DNA of 5,533 nucleotides from positions 1 to 5,533 of the forward strand of contig CAIXUF010000309.1 of the NCBI GenBank assembly GCA_903922535.1, read 5' to 3'. A program made the translations under genes and the position numbers. Below are positions 1 to 5,533 of this stretch, in pieces. Numbering within the stretch: position 1 is the first letter of the stretch; each line of letters begins with the position of its first letter. Under the pieces are notes generated by a model. The model was not told the DNA's origin, did not search any database, and worked only from the letters and a program-made list of their open reading frames with translations. This DNA is from Candidatus Hydrogenedentota bacterium. GTDB lineage: Bacteria > Hydrogenedentota > Hydrogenedentia > Hydrogenedentiales > CAITNO01.

Positions 1-82
1 CTTCATGGGATTGGCGGGGGGCTTTCCGCCCGCGTGGTCGGCCTCCAGGCAGCCGGTGCTTGCCGCACTGCGGCAGTTGTAG
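1..82 (+). CDS. C-terminal end of a MacB/FtsX-type ABC transporter permease (partial)
   Basis: An open frame enters from the left edge (first full codon at base 2) and stops at TAG 80-82, giving 26 residues. A hydrophobic Gly-rich stretch (FMGLAGGFPP) runs straight into AWSASRQPVLAALRQL. Permeases of the MacB/LolC/FtsX family typically end this way: the last membrane helix is followed by a short cytoplasmic P-A-x-x-A-x-R segment and a terminal A-L-R. The next gene downstream is a membrane-fusion adaptor and the one after that is the matching ATPase, which supports the call. The gap to the adaptor's ATG is 42 bases, so the three genes are probably co-transcribed. Only the tail is visible, so whether the permease carries the large periplasmic domain cannot be judged. 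The identification rests on one short motif plus context. Confidence 0.62.
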   Translation, partial: FMGLAGGFPPAWSASRQPVLAALRQL

Positions 83-124
83 GACGGCTTGGGTGCATTG
101 GTCAACGGAGAGAGAAAGAGCGCG

Positions 125-1480
125 ATGACAAACGAGAATCTGGACGGGCAGCTTTCAAAACTGCGCATAGACAAGGAGCGCAAGCGCACACGGCGCCGGG
201 GATCGCTTTGGAAATGGCTGCTGCTTTTGGCCTTGGCGGGTGCGGCGGGCTACGGCGTTTATTTCAAGATGCATGCGCCCATTCCGGTAAGAACTGCGCC
301 CGTGGAAAAGGAATCCCCTGCCGCAGGCAAGGGCGTGCCCATGGTGACAGCCAGCGGCTACGTGGTGCCCCGGCACAAGATTGAGGTGAGTTCGAAGATC
401 ATCGGACGGGTCAAGGAACTCTGCGTGAAGCGGGGCGACAAGGTCAAAGAGGGTGACGTGCTGCTGCGGATTGAAGACGACGAATACCAGGCGCAAGTGC
501 GTTCGGGGGAGGCGACGGCGGGCGCGCTGCGCGCCCGGCTGGACGAGTTGAAATCGGGGTCGCGCCCGCAGGAAATCGCGGCGGCCCAGGCAAGCGTGGC
601 CTCGTCGCAGGCCACGCTGCGCAACGCCGAAGAGGACTACAAGCGCGCCGAATCGCTCACGAAAGACGGCGTCGGATCGGACCAGGACCTCGACCGGGCC
701 CGGACCGCGCGCGACGTGGCCAAGGCGCAGTTGAACTCGGCACAGAAGAACGCGGAACTGGTGACGGTGGGGCCGCGGCGCGAAGTGATCGCCGCGGCGG
801 AGGCGCAGTTGCGCGAGGCCGAGGCCAATCTGGAGTACATCAAGACGGCACTCGGCAACACTGTGATCAAGGCCCCGATCAGCGGCACGATTCTGGAGAA
901 GCTGGCCGAGCAGGGCGAACTGGTGACCAACACCAATTTCGGCGGCACCCGGGGCGCCAAGAGTTCCGTGGTGACCATGGCGGACCTAAGCGATTTGCAG
1001 GTGGAGGTGGACGTGAACCAGGCGGACCTGTCCAAGGTGAAGGTTGGGCAGAAGACCGAGATTCGGCTGGACTCCAACCCGGACCGGGTCTATTCGGGGC
1101 TGGTGGACGACATCTCGCCGCAGGCGGACCGGCAAAAGGGAACCGTGCAGGCCAAGGTGCGCATTGTTGACCCGGACGACGGGGTCAGGACCGAGGTCAA
1201 CGCGCGGGTGACTTTCCTGGGCGACGCCCCTGATGCGGTTTCGGGCGCGGCCGGCACTCCCCGGCTTTGGATACCCAAGGCGGCAGTGATGCAAAACCCC
1301 GACGGACCCGCGGTGTACACGCTTGAGGGAGGCTGTGCGGCGGCGGTGAAAGTAAAACTGGGAACCGAAGCCGAAAAGGGTGTTGAGATTGTTGAAGGAT
1401 TGACCGGCGATGAAAAGCTCATCCTTTCCCCGTTGGAGAAGATAACCGCAGGCGCGCATGTCGTGGCCGCACCGAAGTGA
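125..1480 (+). CDS. HlyD/MacA-like membrane-fusion (periplasmic adaptor) protein of an ABC efflux system
   Basis: This inner-membrane-anchored adaptor should link an ABC transporter to an outer-membrane channel across the periplasm. From ATG 125 it is 451 residues, a normal length for the family. Residues 17-25 are strongly basic and precede one membrane helix (about 28-47), giving a short cytoplasmic N-terminus. Residues about 73-125 form the first half of a biotinyl-lipoyl-like domain (ASGYVVP, then [20 protein letters not shown]). An Ala/Glu/Arg-rich coiled-coil hairpin covers about 125-245. The second lipoyl half carries the classic KAPISGTI (A250-P251-I252), and a beta-barrel and membrane-proximal domain follow. 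Within the hairpin, related motifs [10 protein letters not shown] (G145) and [10 protein letters not shown] (G216) each start a helix. An in-frame TTG at 89 would add 12 residues. I prefer ATG 125, with GGAG at 107-110 and AAGAG at 116-120 upstream, although the site is not strong. The downstream ATPase overlaps the stop. The substrate is unknown. Confidence 0.9.
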   Translation: MTNENLDGQLSKLRIDKERKRTRRRGSLWKWLLLLALAGAAGYGVYFKMHAPIPVRTAPVEKESPAAGKGVPMVTASGYVVPRHKIEVSSKIIGRVKELCVKRGDKVKEGDVLLRIEDDEYQAQVRSGEATAGALRARLDELKSGSRPQEIAAAQASVASSQATLRNAEEDYKRAESLTKDGVGSDQDLDRARTARDVAKAQLNSAQKNAELVTVGPRREVIAAAEAQLREAEANLEYIKTALGNTVIKAPISGTILEKLAEQGELVTNTNFGGTRGAKSSVVTMADLSDLQVEVDVNQADLSKVKVGQKTEIRLDSNPDRVYSGLVDDISPQADRQKGTVQAKVRIVDPDDGVRTEVNARVTFLGDAPDAVSGAAGTPRLWIPKAAVMQNPDGPAVYTLEGGCAAAVKVKLGTEAEKGVEIVEGLTGDEKLILSPLEKITAGAHVVAAPK

Positions 1481-2187
1481 TGCGGGGAAACACGGTGAAT
1501 ACCTCTCCCAACGAACAGGTCGTGCGGATCAGGAACCTGAGCAAGGTCTTTGCCCACGGCGGCACCGATGTCGTTGCGCTGGACCATATTGATCTGGACG
1601 TTGACGCAGGCGAGTTTCTCTCGCTCATGGGCCCCTCCGGCTCTGGCAAGTCCACGCTGCTGCACATCATCGCCGGCATCGACCGATCCACGGACGGTGA
1701 GTGCCGGGTGCTGGACCACAACATCAGCGGCATGACCGAGGACGAGCTTTCCACCTGGCGCCGGGAGCACATCGGTTTTGTGTTTCAGTCCTTTAACCTT
1801 ATCCCGGTGCTGACCGCGTTCGAGAACGTGGAGATGCCGCTGCTGCTGACCAGCCTGAGCCGGCGGGAGCGCGAGGAGCATGTGGAGACGGTGCTTGACG
1901 TGGTTGGGCTCGGCGACCGGATGACCCACTATCCCCGGCAGCTCTCGGGGGGGCAGGAACAGCGCGTGGCAATTGCCCGCGCGCTTGTTGCGGATCCGGA
2001 CATGATTCTCGCCGACGAACCCACGGGCGACTTGGACGCGCATTCGGCGGAAGAGGTGCTGACGATCCTGCGCAAGCTGAACCAGGATTTCGGCAAGACC
2101 GTCATCATGGTTACCCACGACCCCAAGGCATCCACGCACGCGACCCTGACCCGCCACCTCGACAAGGGGAAGATGCTGCCGCTTTGA
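1480..2187 (+). CDS. ABC transporter ATP-binding protein, MacB/LolD type
   Basis: This is the cytoplasmic ATPase that should drive the permease whose tail opens the window. From ATG 1480 it is 235 residues, normal for a stand-alone MacB/LolD-type nucleotide-binding subunit. All motifs are intact: Walker [10 protein letters not shown] (51-59), Q-loop Q103 in GFVFQSFNL, signature LSGGQ (154-158) followed by [10 protein letters not shown], Walker B MILADE (174-179), D-loop GDLD (182-185) and switch His212 in VTHD. The FQSFNLIP and [10 protein letters not shown] wording is characteristic of the lipoprotein/macrolide exporter subfamily rather than of importers. ATG 1480 shares one base with the adaptor's TGA (TGATG), which suggests translational coupling. 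An in-frame GTG at 1495 has a GGGGA six bases upstream (1484-1488) and is a credible alternative start that removes five residues. The gene is the last of the operon; the next gene is convergent. The signature Gly-Gly is encoded by a run of seven G (1947-1953). Confidence 0.93.
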   Translation: MRGNTVNTSPNEQVVRIRNLSKVFAHGGTDVVALDHIDLDVDAGEFLSLMGPSGSGKSTLLHIIAGIDRSTDGECRVLDHNISGMTEDELSTWRREHIGFVFQSFNLIPVLTAFENVEMPLLLTSLSRREREEHVETVLDVVGLGDRMTHYPRQLSGGQEQRVAIARALVADPDMILADEPTGDLDAHSAEEVLTILRKLNQDFGKTVIMVTHDPKASTHATLTRHLDKGKMLPL

Positions 2188-2205
2188 CAGCGTAAACTGA
2201 TCGGT

Positions 2206-3954
2206 TCAGCCCTTCGCGCGTCGCGGACGACGGCGGGTGTTTCCCGCAATGGACAGGGCTCCCAACACCAGCAGAAAGGCGATCTCAACCGTGAGGGCCG
2301 GGGTTTGGGCGGCTGGCAGGCCCTGCACCACCTCCACAGCAGCGGCGGGCGTGTTTATGGAGCCCTGGGCGGGATCCGTCACGGTGCAGCGGTACCGGCC
2401 TGTGTCACCAAATCCCGCATTCGCCACGGTGTAGGTGTCCGAGTCCGCGCCGGGGATGGGCCGGTCGTCCTTCTGCCACGCATATGCACTCTGGTCATTC
2501 GCGCCGCTCACTTTGACATTCAGCGAGAATGTGCCGCCATACGCAACGCGCCCCCCCGTCGGCGGCTGAAGCAGCGCGAAACCTGGCGCATGGAAATAGC
2601 CGTAGACGGGTTGGGCGGCATTCCCCGCGCCATTTTCCGCCGTAACCCAGACCCGGTATGTACCCGCATAGGTCGGCAGCGCGATTGGTCCCGCGCCCTG
2701 TGGGAAGGGTATGGTTTGTTCTCCGAACCAACCGGCCCCGTCAGGTTTGAACGCATAATGCAGCACGCAGGAGTCTTTGACAATGCCGCTTGCTGGGAAG
2801 TCCGTGTTTGCGTGGGTGCTGTAGGACACGTGCAACAGGGCCTTCCTTGGACCCCAATACGGAGTCGGGGCTGTCTCGTCGGAGGACAGGTCGATGTCTT
2901 GGTCGGCAAGACGGATTTCGGCATGGAAAGGTTCGGTGTCCACCTCCCTGTAGAAGAACCGGAACAATTGGGCGGTGCGCTTGATGGCCCAGTACATGAG
3001 GTCATCGGCAATGATGGCGCACTTGGCGCCGGGAATGGTGCTGGTTTCGCCGCCGCCGGTCCGCAGTGCGTCGGCGGGACGGTGCAGCAGGGCCGACGGA
3101 TAATCGTCGGGAAAGAAACATGCGGCAAGCCCGCTCTTGGCATATTCCCCGTCCGCGTGGTTGCTGTCGTAATCGTCCGTGTATTCCGCAGTCTGCTGAA
3201 ATGCTTCATAAAGGCTGGCCGGAATGGTTATGGGCGTATTCTTGAGCACATATTGCGGGCCCACGGCATTATCGTACCGGTATTCCCGAAAGTGGGTGGC
3301 CGCATAGTCCTGCTCGTAGGAATCGTGCAGCGCGACCAGGCTCGAACCGTGGGGGTCATTGTGGGTGTGTGCGGGGACGGTCAGATCCTGAACAAGATGG
3401 GCCACATGACCGAGATAATAATAGACGGTGGCCTTGTCCGCCTGGCCATGGCGCAGAAGCATATTGTCGCTTGCGTTGTCCTGCCAGATATTCTGCGCCT
3501 GAGTCATGTTCGAATCGAACTGCTTTGCTATAAAGAGTCCTTTGTACATGTCCTTCGCCGAGGCGCAAAAATGCCTCATCGAGGGGGAGTCCAAGTCGAA
3601 GAACACATCCACCATCCCCTGCCACAGCGGCGGCTTCTGCCCTTTGTCCTCGTCGCGCGATCCGTCCAGGACGGTGGACTGCCTTGCGTCAATGTAGACA
3701 CCGTCCACTCCCCATACGCCGATGAAGTTGTCCAGTTCGGCACCCACGATTTGACTGCTGAAATAGCGCCACGCTTCCCGGGTAAGCCACTGATGCACTT
3801 CCTCGCCCGTTTCTACCCGGTGTTTTTCGATGGAGGGAAACCCCGGCAGTAGTTCCGTTGCCGGTGCGGCCATTGCCCCAAGAAACACAACTGTGCAAAG
3901 CGCCAAGCCGGCGCGTTTGCGCAACCGCGCCGAAAGCTGAAAACAGTACTGCAT
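2206..3954 (-). CDS. Secreted zinc-dependent phospholipase C-like protein with Ig-like domain and C-terminal membrane/sorting tail
   Basis: From ATG 3954 the product is 582 residues. A signal peptide (basic LRKRAG, hydrophobic core 15-27, AMA/APA cleavage sites near 29-32) predicts export. Residues about 45-345 look like the alpha-helical zinc phospholipase C fold: an N-terminal H54-Q-W-L-T-R-E-A motif, an acidic D101-E-D, and LGHVAHLVQDLTVPAH followed by HDSYE. Residues H186, D190, H196, H210 and E214 reproduce the spacing of H118, D122, H128, H142 and E146 in Bacillus cereus enzyme (family knowledge). The usual HFYDP motif reads VFFDL, so the H69 ligand appears to be V117, and no Trp follows the cleavage site. 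A beta-rich region (about 350-455) and an Ig-like domain (458-543) follow, then a hydrophobic helix with an Arg-rich tail. ATG 4002 would give 598 residues. I prefer 3954 because AAGGG lies nine bases upstream and a typical signal peptide follows. Substrate and activity are inferred, not shown; an S1/P1-type nuclease is less likely because the spacing differs. Confidence 0.8.
   Translation of the reverse strand: MQYCFQLSARLRKRAGLALCTVVFLGAMAAPATELLPGFPSIEKHRVETGEEVHQWLTREAWRYFSSQIVGAELDNFIGVWGVDGVYIDARQSTVLDGSRDEDKGQKPPLWQGMVDVFFDLDSPSMRHFCASAKDMYKGLFIAKQFDSNMTQAQNIWQDNASDNMLLRHGQADKATVYYYLGHVAHLVQDLTVPAHTHNDPHGSSLVALHDSYEQDYAATHFREYRYDNAVGPQYVLKNTPITIPASLYEAFQQTAEYTDDYDSNHADGEYAKSGLAACFFPDDYPSALLHRPADALRTGGGETSTIPGAKCAIIADDLMYWAIKRTAQLFRFFYREVDTEPFHAEIRLADQDIDLSSDETAPTPYWGPRKALLHVSYSTHANTDFPASGIVKDSCVLHYAFKPDGAGWFGEQTIPFPQGAGPIALPTYAGTYRVWVTAENGAGNAAQPVYGYFHAPGFALLQPPTGGRVAYGGTFSLNVKVSGANDQSAYAWQKDDRPIPGADSDTYTVANAGFGDTGRYRCTVTDPAQGSINTPAAAVEVVQGLPAAQTPALTVEIAFLLVLGALSIAGNTRRRPRRAKG
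2209..2319 (-). other. C-terminal sorting-type tail (LP motif, hydrophobic helix, Arg-rich end)
   Basis: Residues 546-582 of the minus-strand gene are a short LP-containing stretch (LPAAQTPALT), one hydrophobic helix (about 556-571) and a basic end with RRRPRRAKG (574-582). This tripartite layout is shared by PEP-CTERM, MYXO-CTERM, IPTL-CTERM and related sorting signals that are cut and replaced or serve as membrane anchors. The motif does not match any named class exactly. It predicts that the protein is held in or passed through a membrane before or instead of release. Confidence 0.6.
2326..2583 (-). other. Ig-like domain coding segment of the phospholipase-like protein
   Basis: Residues 458-543 of the minus-strand gene read as an immunoglobulin-type beta sandwich: a leading PP and GG-x-V, strand B LNVKV, the core tryptophan in YAWQKDD, PIPGADSDTYTV, and the hallmark DTGRYRC (D-x-G-x-Y-x-C) of strand F. 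The strand-B cysteine is replaced by Val, so no canonical disulphide can form, as is common in bacterial Ig-like modules. Such modules usually serve adhesion or spacing; the role here is inferred. Confidence 0.75.
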
Positions 3955-4007
3955 GCGGCGAAACCCTTGATTAGGAAAAGAGATACTGCATTTGCACGCC
4001 ATCCGTA

Positions 4008-4040
4008 CCTAACGCAATCTTAACAATATCCTAACATAAT
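4008..4040. promoter_or_regulatory. Three tandem 11-bp repeats, candidate response-regulator binding site
   Basis: Three consecutive 11-mers lie between the divergent genes: CCTAACGCAAT (4008-4018), CTTAACAATAT (4019-4029) and CCTAACATAAT (4030-4040). They match at 9/11 (first with third), 7/11 and 8/11. Half-sites repeated once per helical turn are the usual architecture for OmpR/PhoB-family regulators; Bacillus PhoP in particular uses TTAACA-like hexamers at this period. The array starts 54 bases upstream of the preferred start of the phospholipase-like gene. The repeat is directly visible; the regulator is inferred. Confidence 0.45.
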
Positions 4041-4056
4041 ACATGGGTTGAGACAA
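4028..4056 (-). promoter_or_regulatory. Possible sigma70-type promoter for the phospholipase-like gene
   Basis: On the minus strand TTGTCT (4056-4051) and TAGGAT (4033-4028) are separated by 17 bases, each matching four of six consensus positions. The -10 would lie inside the third 11-bp repeat and transcription would begin near 4021, so a protein bound to the repeats would overlap the promoter. The match is weak, and AT-rich sequence produces such matches by chance. Confidence 0.22.
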
Positions 4057-4066
4057 ACAGTATTAC

Positions 4067-4095
4067 TTGAATTACATTGTTTTCTTGAATTTTAT
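4067..4095 (+). promoter_or_regulatory. Possible sigma70-type promoter for the glycosidase-like gene
   Basis: TTGAAT (4067-4072) and TTTTAT (4090-4095) are 17 bases apart and each matches four of six consensus positions. An exact direct repeat CTTGAATT (4066-4073 and 4084-4091, start-to-start 18 bases) overlaps both boxes. Transcription would begin near 4102, leaving a leader of about 145 bases. The call is plausible but weak. Confidence 0.25.
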
Positions 4096-4097
4096 CT

Positions 4098-4124
4098 CCG
4101 CAAATTGGGCGAACCAATTCGCGG
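4098..4124. promoter_or_regulatory. 11-bp inverted repeat, candidate operator or leader hairpin
   Basis: CCGCAAATTGG (4098-4108) and CCAATTCGCGG (4114-4124) are inverted repeats matching at 10 of 11 positions around a five-base centre (GCGAA). No T-run follows on either strand, so an intrinsic terminator is unlikely. The element sits just after the possible -10 box at 4090-4095, a typical position for a repressor operator. In a minus-strand transcript the single mismatch becomes a G-U pair. Confidence 0.4.
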
Positions 4125-4230
4125 CAGATTGCCTCAGCCGCCAGCGCAGGGAATGAATGTGGTTGGCCGATTGGAGTAAGATCGCGCGAGGCGAAAACTG
4201 TGCAACCGGCCGCCGCGTCTGCGCCGGTCC

Positions 4231-4236
4231 AGGAGG
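4231..4236 (+). promoter_or_regulatory. Strong Shine-Dalgarno sequence for the glycosidase-like gene
   Basis: A perfect AGGAGG lies nine bases before ATG 4246 and decides the start of the last gene. The following GGCTGAGG (4235-4242) is exactly complementary to CCTCAGCC at 4132-4139 in the same leader. Confidence 0.75.
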
Positions 4237-4245
4237 CTGAGGGAT

Positions 4246-5533
4246 ATGTCCACATTTGCGCTGTGCCTGCTCCAACTGGTGAGCCTCGCCGCCGCGCGGC
4301 AGGACCATTACTTCGCCTACCCGACCGTGGAGGATGCCAACGGCGTCATCGCGCCGTGGTACACGGGCTTGAACGGACAACTCGATTACCGGGTGCGCAT
4401 TGCGGCGGAGACGCTCAAACGCTATCCTTGGGCGTTGCCGCCGAAATCGCCGCTGCCTGCGCCCGAGTATGTGTTCAACGGGAACTGGCACATCTCGCCG
4501 GAGGGCGACATCACGATCCCCGCCCTGCACGACTGGGACAACGGCGATCTTGGCCAGCGCGCGGCCTATGTGTTGTCGTCCTGGGTAGACTATTACCGCT
4601 ACAGCGGAGACCCGGCCGCCATCGCGCACGTGACCTACATGGCCGACTATCTCCTCGACTACTGCCAGACCGGGCCGGACCATCCCTGGCCGCAGTTTCT
4701 CATCAGCGTGCCCACGAAAGGCACACCCTACGGGCAGTGCAATCCCCATGGCATGATCCAGCTCGACATCGTCGCCGAAACGGGCTTCGCGCTGCTGCAC
4801 GCATACGAGATGACGGGTGCCGGGCGCTGGTTTGACGCCTGCAAACACTGGGGCGATCTCCTGGCCGCACACCGCAATGACACGCCAGGCATGCCCCCGT
4901 GGAACCGTTATGCGAACCCTGAAGACGCCTCGTGGGACGACCATATGACCAGCGGGGTCGCGTTTCTGCTCACCTTTTTCGATGAGTTGATTCGGCTTGG
5001 GTACACTGGCGAGGACGGAAACATCGTCAAGGCGCGCGACGCGGGCCGGGCCTGGCTGCGTGATGAATTGCTGCCACGATGGACGGCCGATGACACCTGG
5101 GGCCGGAATTACTGGGACTGGGTGGACGATGTCCAGGCGGAGAATGTGACCGAGTTCGTGGCGCGATACCTCATAGAACATCCGGACGTCTTCCCCAATG
5201 GACGCAACGATGCGCGCAACATCCTGTCCCTGTTTTTCAACCGCACCAGTGTCTCCCCCGGCTCGGGTGGGGACGTGTACAGCGGTGCCTGGTCCCACCC
5301 GGAATCGTCGGGCTGCTGCGGACGCTCCCTGTGGTACGGACCCATGGAGCTTGCCACGGTGCTTGCGCAGTACGGCGTCGTCGCCGACAGCGCGTGGGCG
5401 CGTGAACTGGCACGCCGGGAACAGCTCCTGGCCACCTACGACGCCCACGAGACCGGCGTGGTCGAGGACAACATCGACGGCGGCGCCATCGTGGCGGGAA
5501 ACTGGTTCAAGATCACGCACCCGATGCCGCTGA
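4246..5533 (+). CDS. Probable secreted six-hairpin (alpha/alpha-barrel) glycosidase- or lyase-like protein (partial, 3' end outside)
   Basis: From ATG 4246 the frame stays open to the right edge: 429 codons plus one base with no stop. Residues 1-17 (MSTFALCLLQLVSLAAA) form a hydrophobic leader that may be a signal peptide, although it lacks the usual basic start. The rest alternates amphipathic helices with Trp/Asp/Gly-rich loops: GVIAPWYTGLNGQ (33-45), LHDWDNGDLGQRAAYVLSSWVDYYRYSG (94-121), WDDH (230-233), WDWVDD (290-295) and GAWSHPESSGCCGR (348-360). Helix pairs around a surface rich in Trp, Asp and His are typical of the six-hairpin glycosidase superfamily, which acts on polysaccharides. 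I do not recognise the exact family and cannot name catalytic residues. The paired Cys357-Cys358 are unusual. The gene is divergent from the phospholipase-like gene across a shared control region. Fold assignment is by pattern only; export is likely but not certain. Confidence 0.75.
   Translation, partial: MSTFALCLLQLVSLAAARQDHYFAYPTVEDANGVIAPWYTGLNGQLDYRVRIAAETLKRYPWALPPKSPLPAPEYVFNGNWHISPEGDITIPALHDWDNGDLGQRAAYVLSSWVDYYRYSGDPAAIAHVTYMADYLLDYCQTGPDHPWPQFLISVPTKGTPYGQCNPHGMIQLDIVAETGFALLHAYEMTGAGRWFDACKHWGDLLAAHRNDTPGMPPWNRYANPEDASWDDHMTSGVAFLLTFFDELIRLGYTGEDGNIVKARDAGRAWLRDELLPRWTADDTWGRNYWDWVDDVQAENVTEFVARYLIEHPDVFPNGRNDARNILSLFFNRTSVSPGSGGDVYSGAWSHPESSGCCGRSLWYGPMELATVLAQYGVVADSAWARELARREQLLATYDAHETGVVEDNIDGGAIVAGNWFKITHPMPL

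Noticed and set aside
89..124. TTG at 89 as start of the adaptor
   Set aside because: It would add 12 residues with no family resemblance. ATG 125 is a better start codon and keeps the usual short basic N-terminus before the membrane helix.
1090..2157. Minus-strand open frame of 355 codons
   Set aside because: It is antisense to the ATPase, whose Walker A, signature and Walker B motifs are unmistakable, and to the end of the adaptor.
2188..2210. Possible terminator between the convergent genes
   Set aside because: Only a four-base stem (CTGA/TCAG, 2197-2209) without a T-run is present, which is too weak to call.
2305..3852. Long plus-strand open frame of 515 codons
   Set aside because: It lies antisense to the phospholipase-like gene, whose product has a signal peptide, metal-ligand motifs and an Ig-like domain. 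The antisense translation has no recognisable domains and is a GC-rich shadow.
3955..4002. ATG at 4002 as start of the phospholipase-like gene
   Set aside because: It would put 16 extra residues before the signal peptide and press the 11-bp repeats against the start. ATG 3954 has AAGGG at a good distance. The longer form is not excluded.
4200..4835. Plus-strand open frame of 211 codons overlapping the last gene
   Set aside because: It is in a different frame from the one preceded by AGGAGG at the right distance, and its product is Arg/Ala-rich and low in complexity.
4072..5520. Long minus-strand open frame of 482 codons
   Set aside because: It is antisense to the plus-strand frame starting at 4246, which has an AGGAGG site, a possible leader peptide and a helix-rich protein pattern. 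The antisense product is rich in Val/Arg/His/Gly without domain features.

Overview
This window looks like a piece of chromosome from a GC-rich diderm (Gram-negative-type) bacterium. It encodes a periplasmic adaptor for an ABC efflux system, two proteins with probable export signals, and a C-terminal hydrophobic/arginine-rich sorting-type tail of the kind common in environmental PVC-like, Hydrogenedentes-like and related genomes. That lineage guess is weak. Nothing here fixes the species, and I see no RNA genes, CRISPR array, insertion sequence or phage genes.

Left part (1-2187, + strand): a compact export operon. The window opens on the last 26 codons of a MacB/FtsX-type permease. A membrane-fusion (HlyD/MacA-like) adaptor follows (125-1480), then a MacB/LolD-type ATPase (1480-2187) whose ATG overlaps the adaptor's stop codon. 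Together they should form a MacAB-like tripartite transporter. An outer-membrane channel is not in view and the substrate is unknown.

Middle (2206-3954, - strand): this gene converges on the ATPase with an 18-base gap. It encodes a secreted, multidomain protein of the zinc-dependent phospholipase C fold. The five-residue ligand pattern H-x3-D-x5-H-x13-H-x3-E matches Bacillus cereus phospholipase C exactly in spacing, and an N-terminal ligand-type His is also present. One expected zinc ligand appears to be replaced by Val. Beyond the catalytic-type domain are a beta-rich region, an Ig-like domain and a C-terminal membrane/sorting tail.

A divergent, locally AT-rich intergenic region (3955-4245) separates this gene from the last one. 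It holds three tandem 11-bp repeats (4008-4040) that resemble OmpR/PhoB-family binding sites, an 8-bp direct repeat, and an 11-bp inverted repeat (4098-4124) near a possible transcription start. A strong AGGAGG ribosome binding site follows. The 11-bp repeats beside a phospholipase-like gene suggest, but do not prove, phosphate-responsive control.

Right part (4246-5533, + strand, runs off the window): a probable secreted, helix-rich protein that looks like a six-hairpin (alpha/alpha-barrel) glycosidase or lyase. Its family is not identified with certainty.
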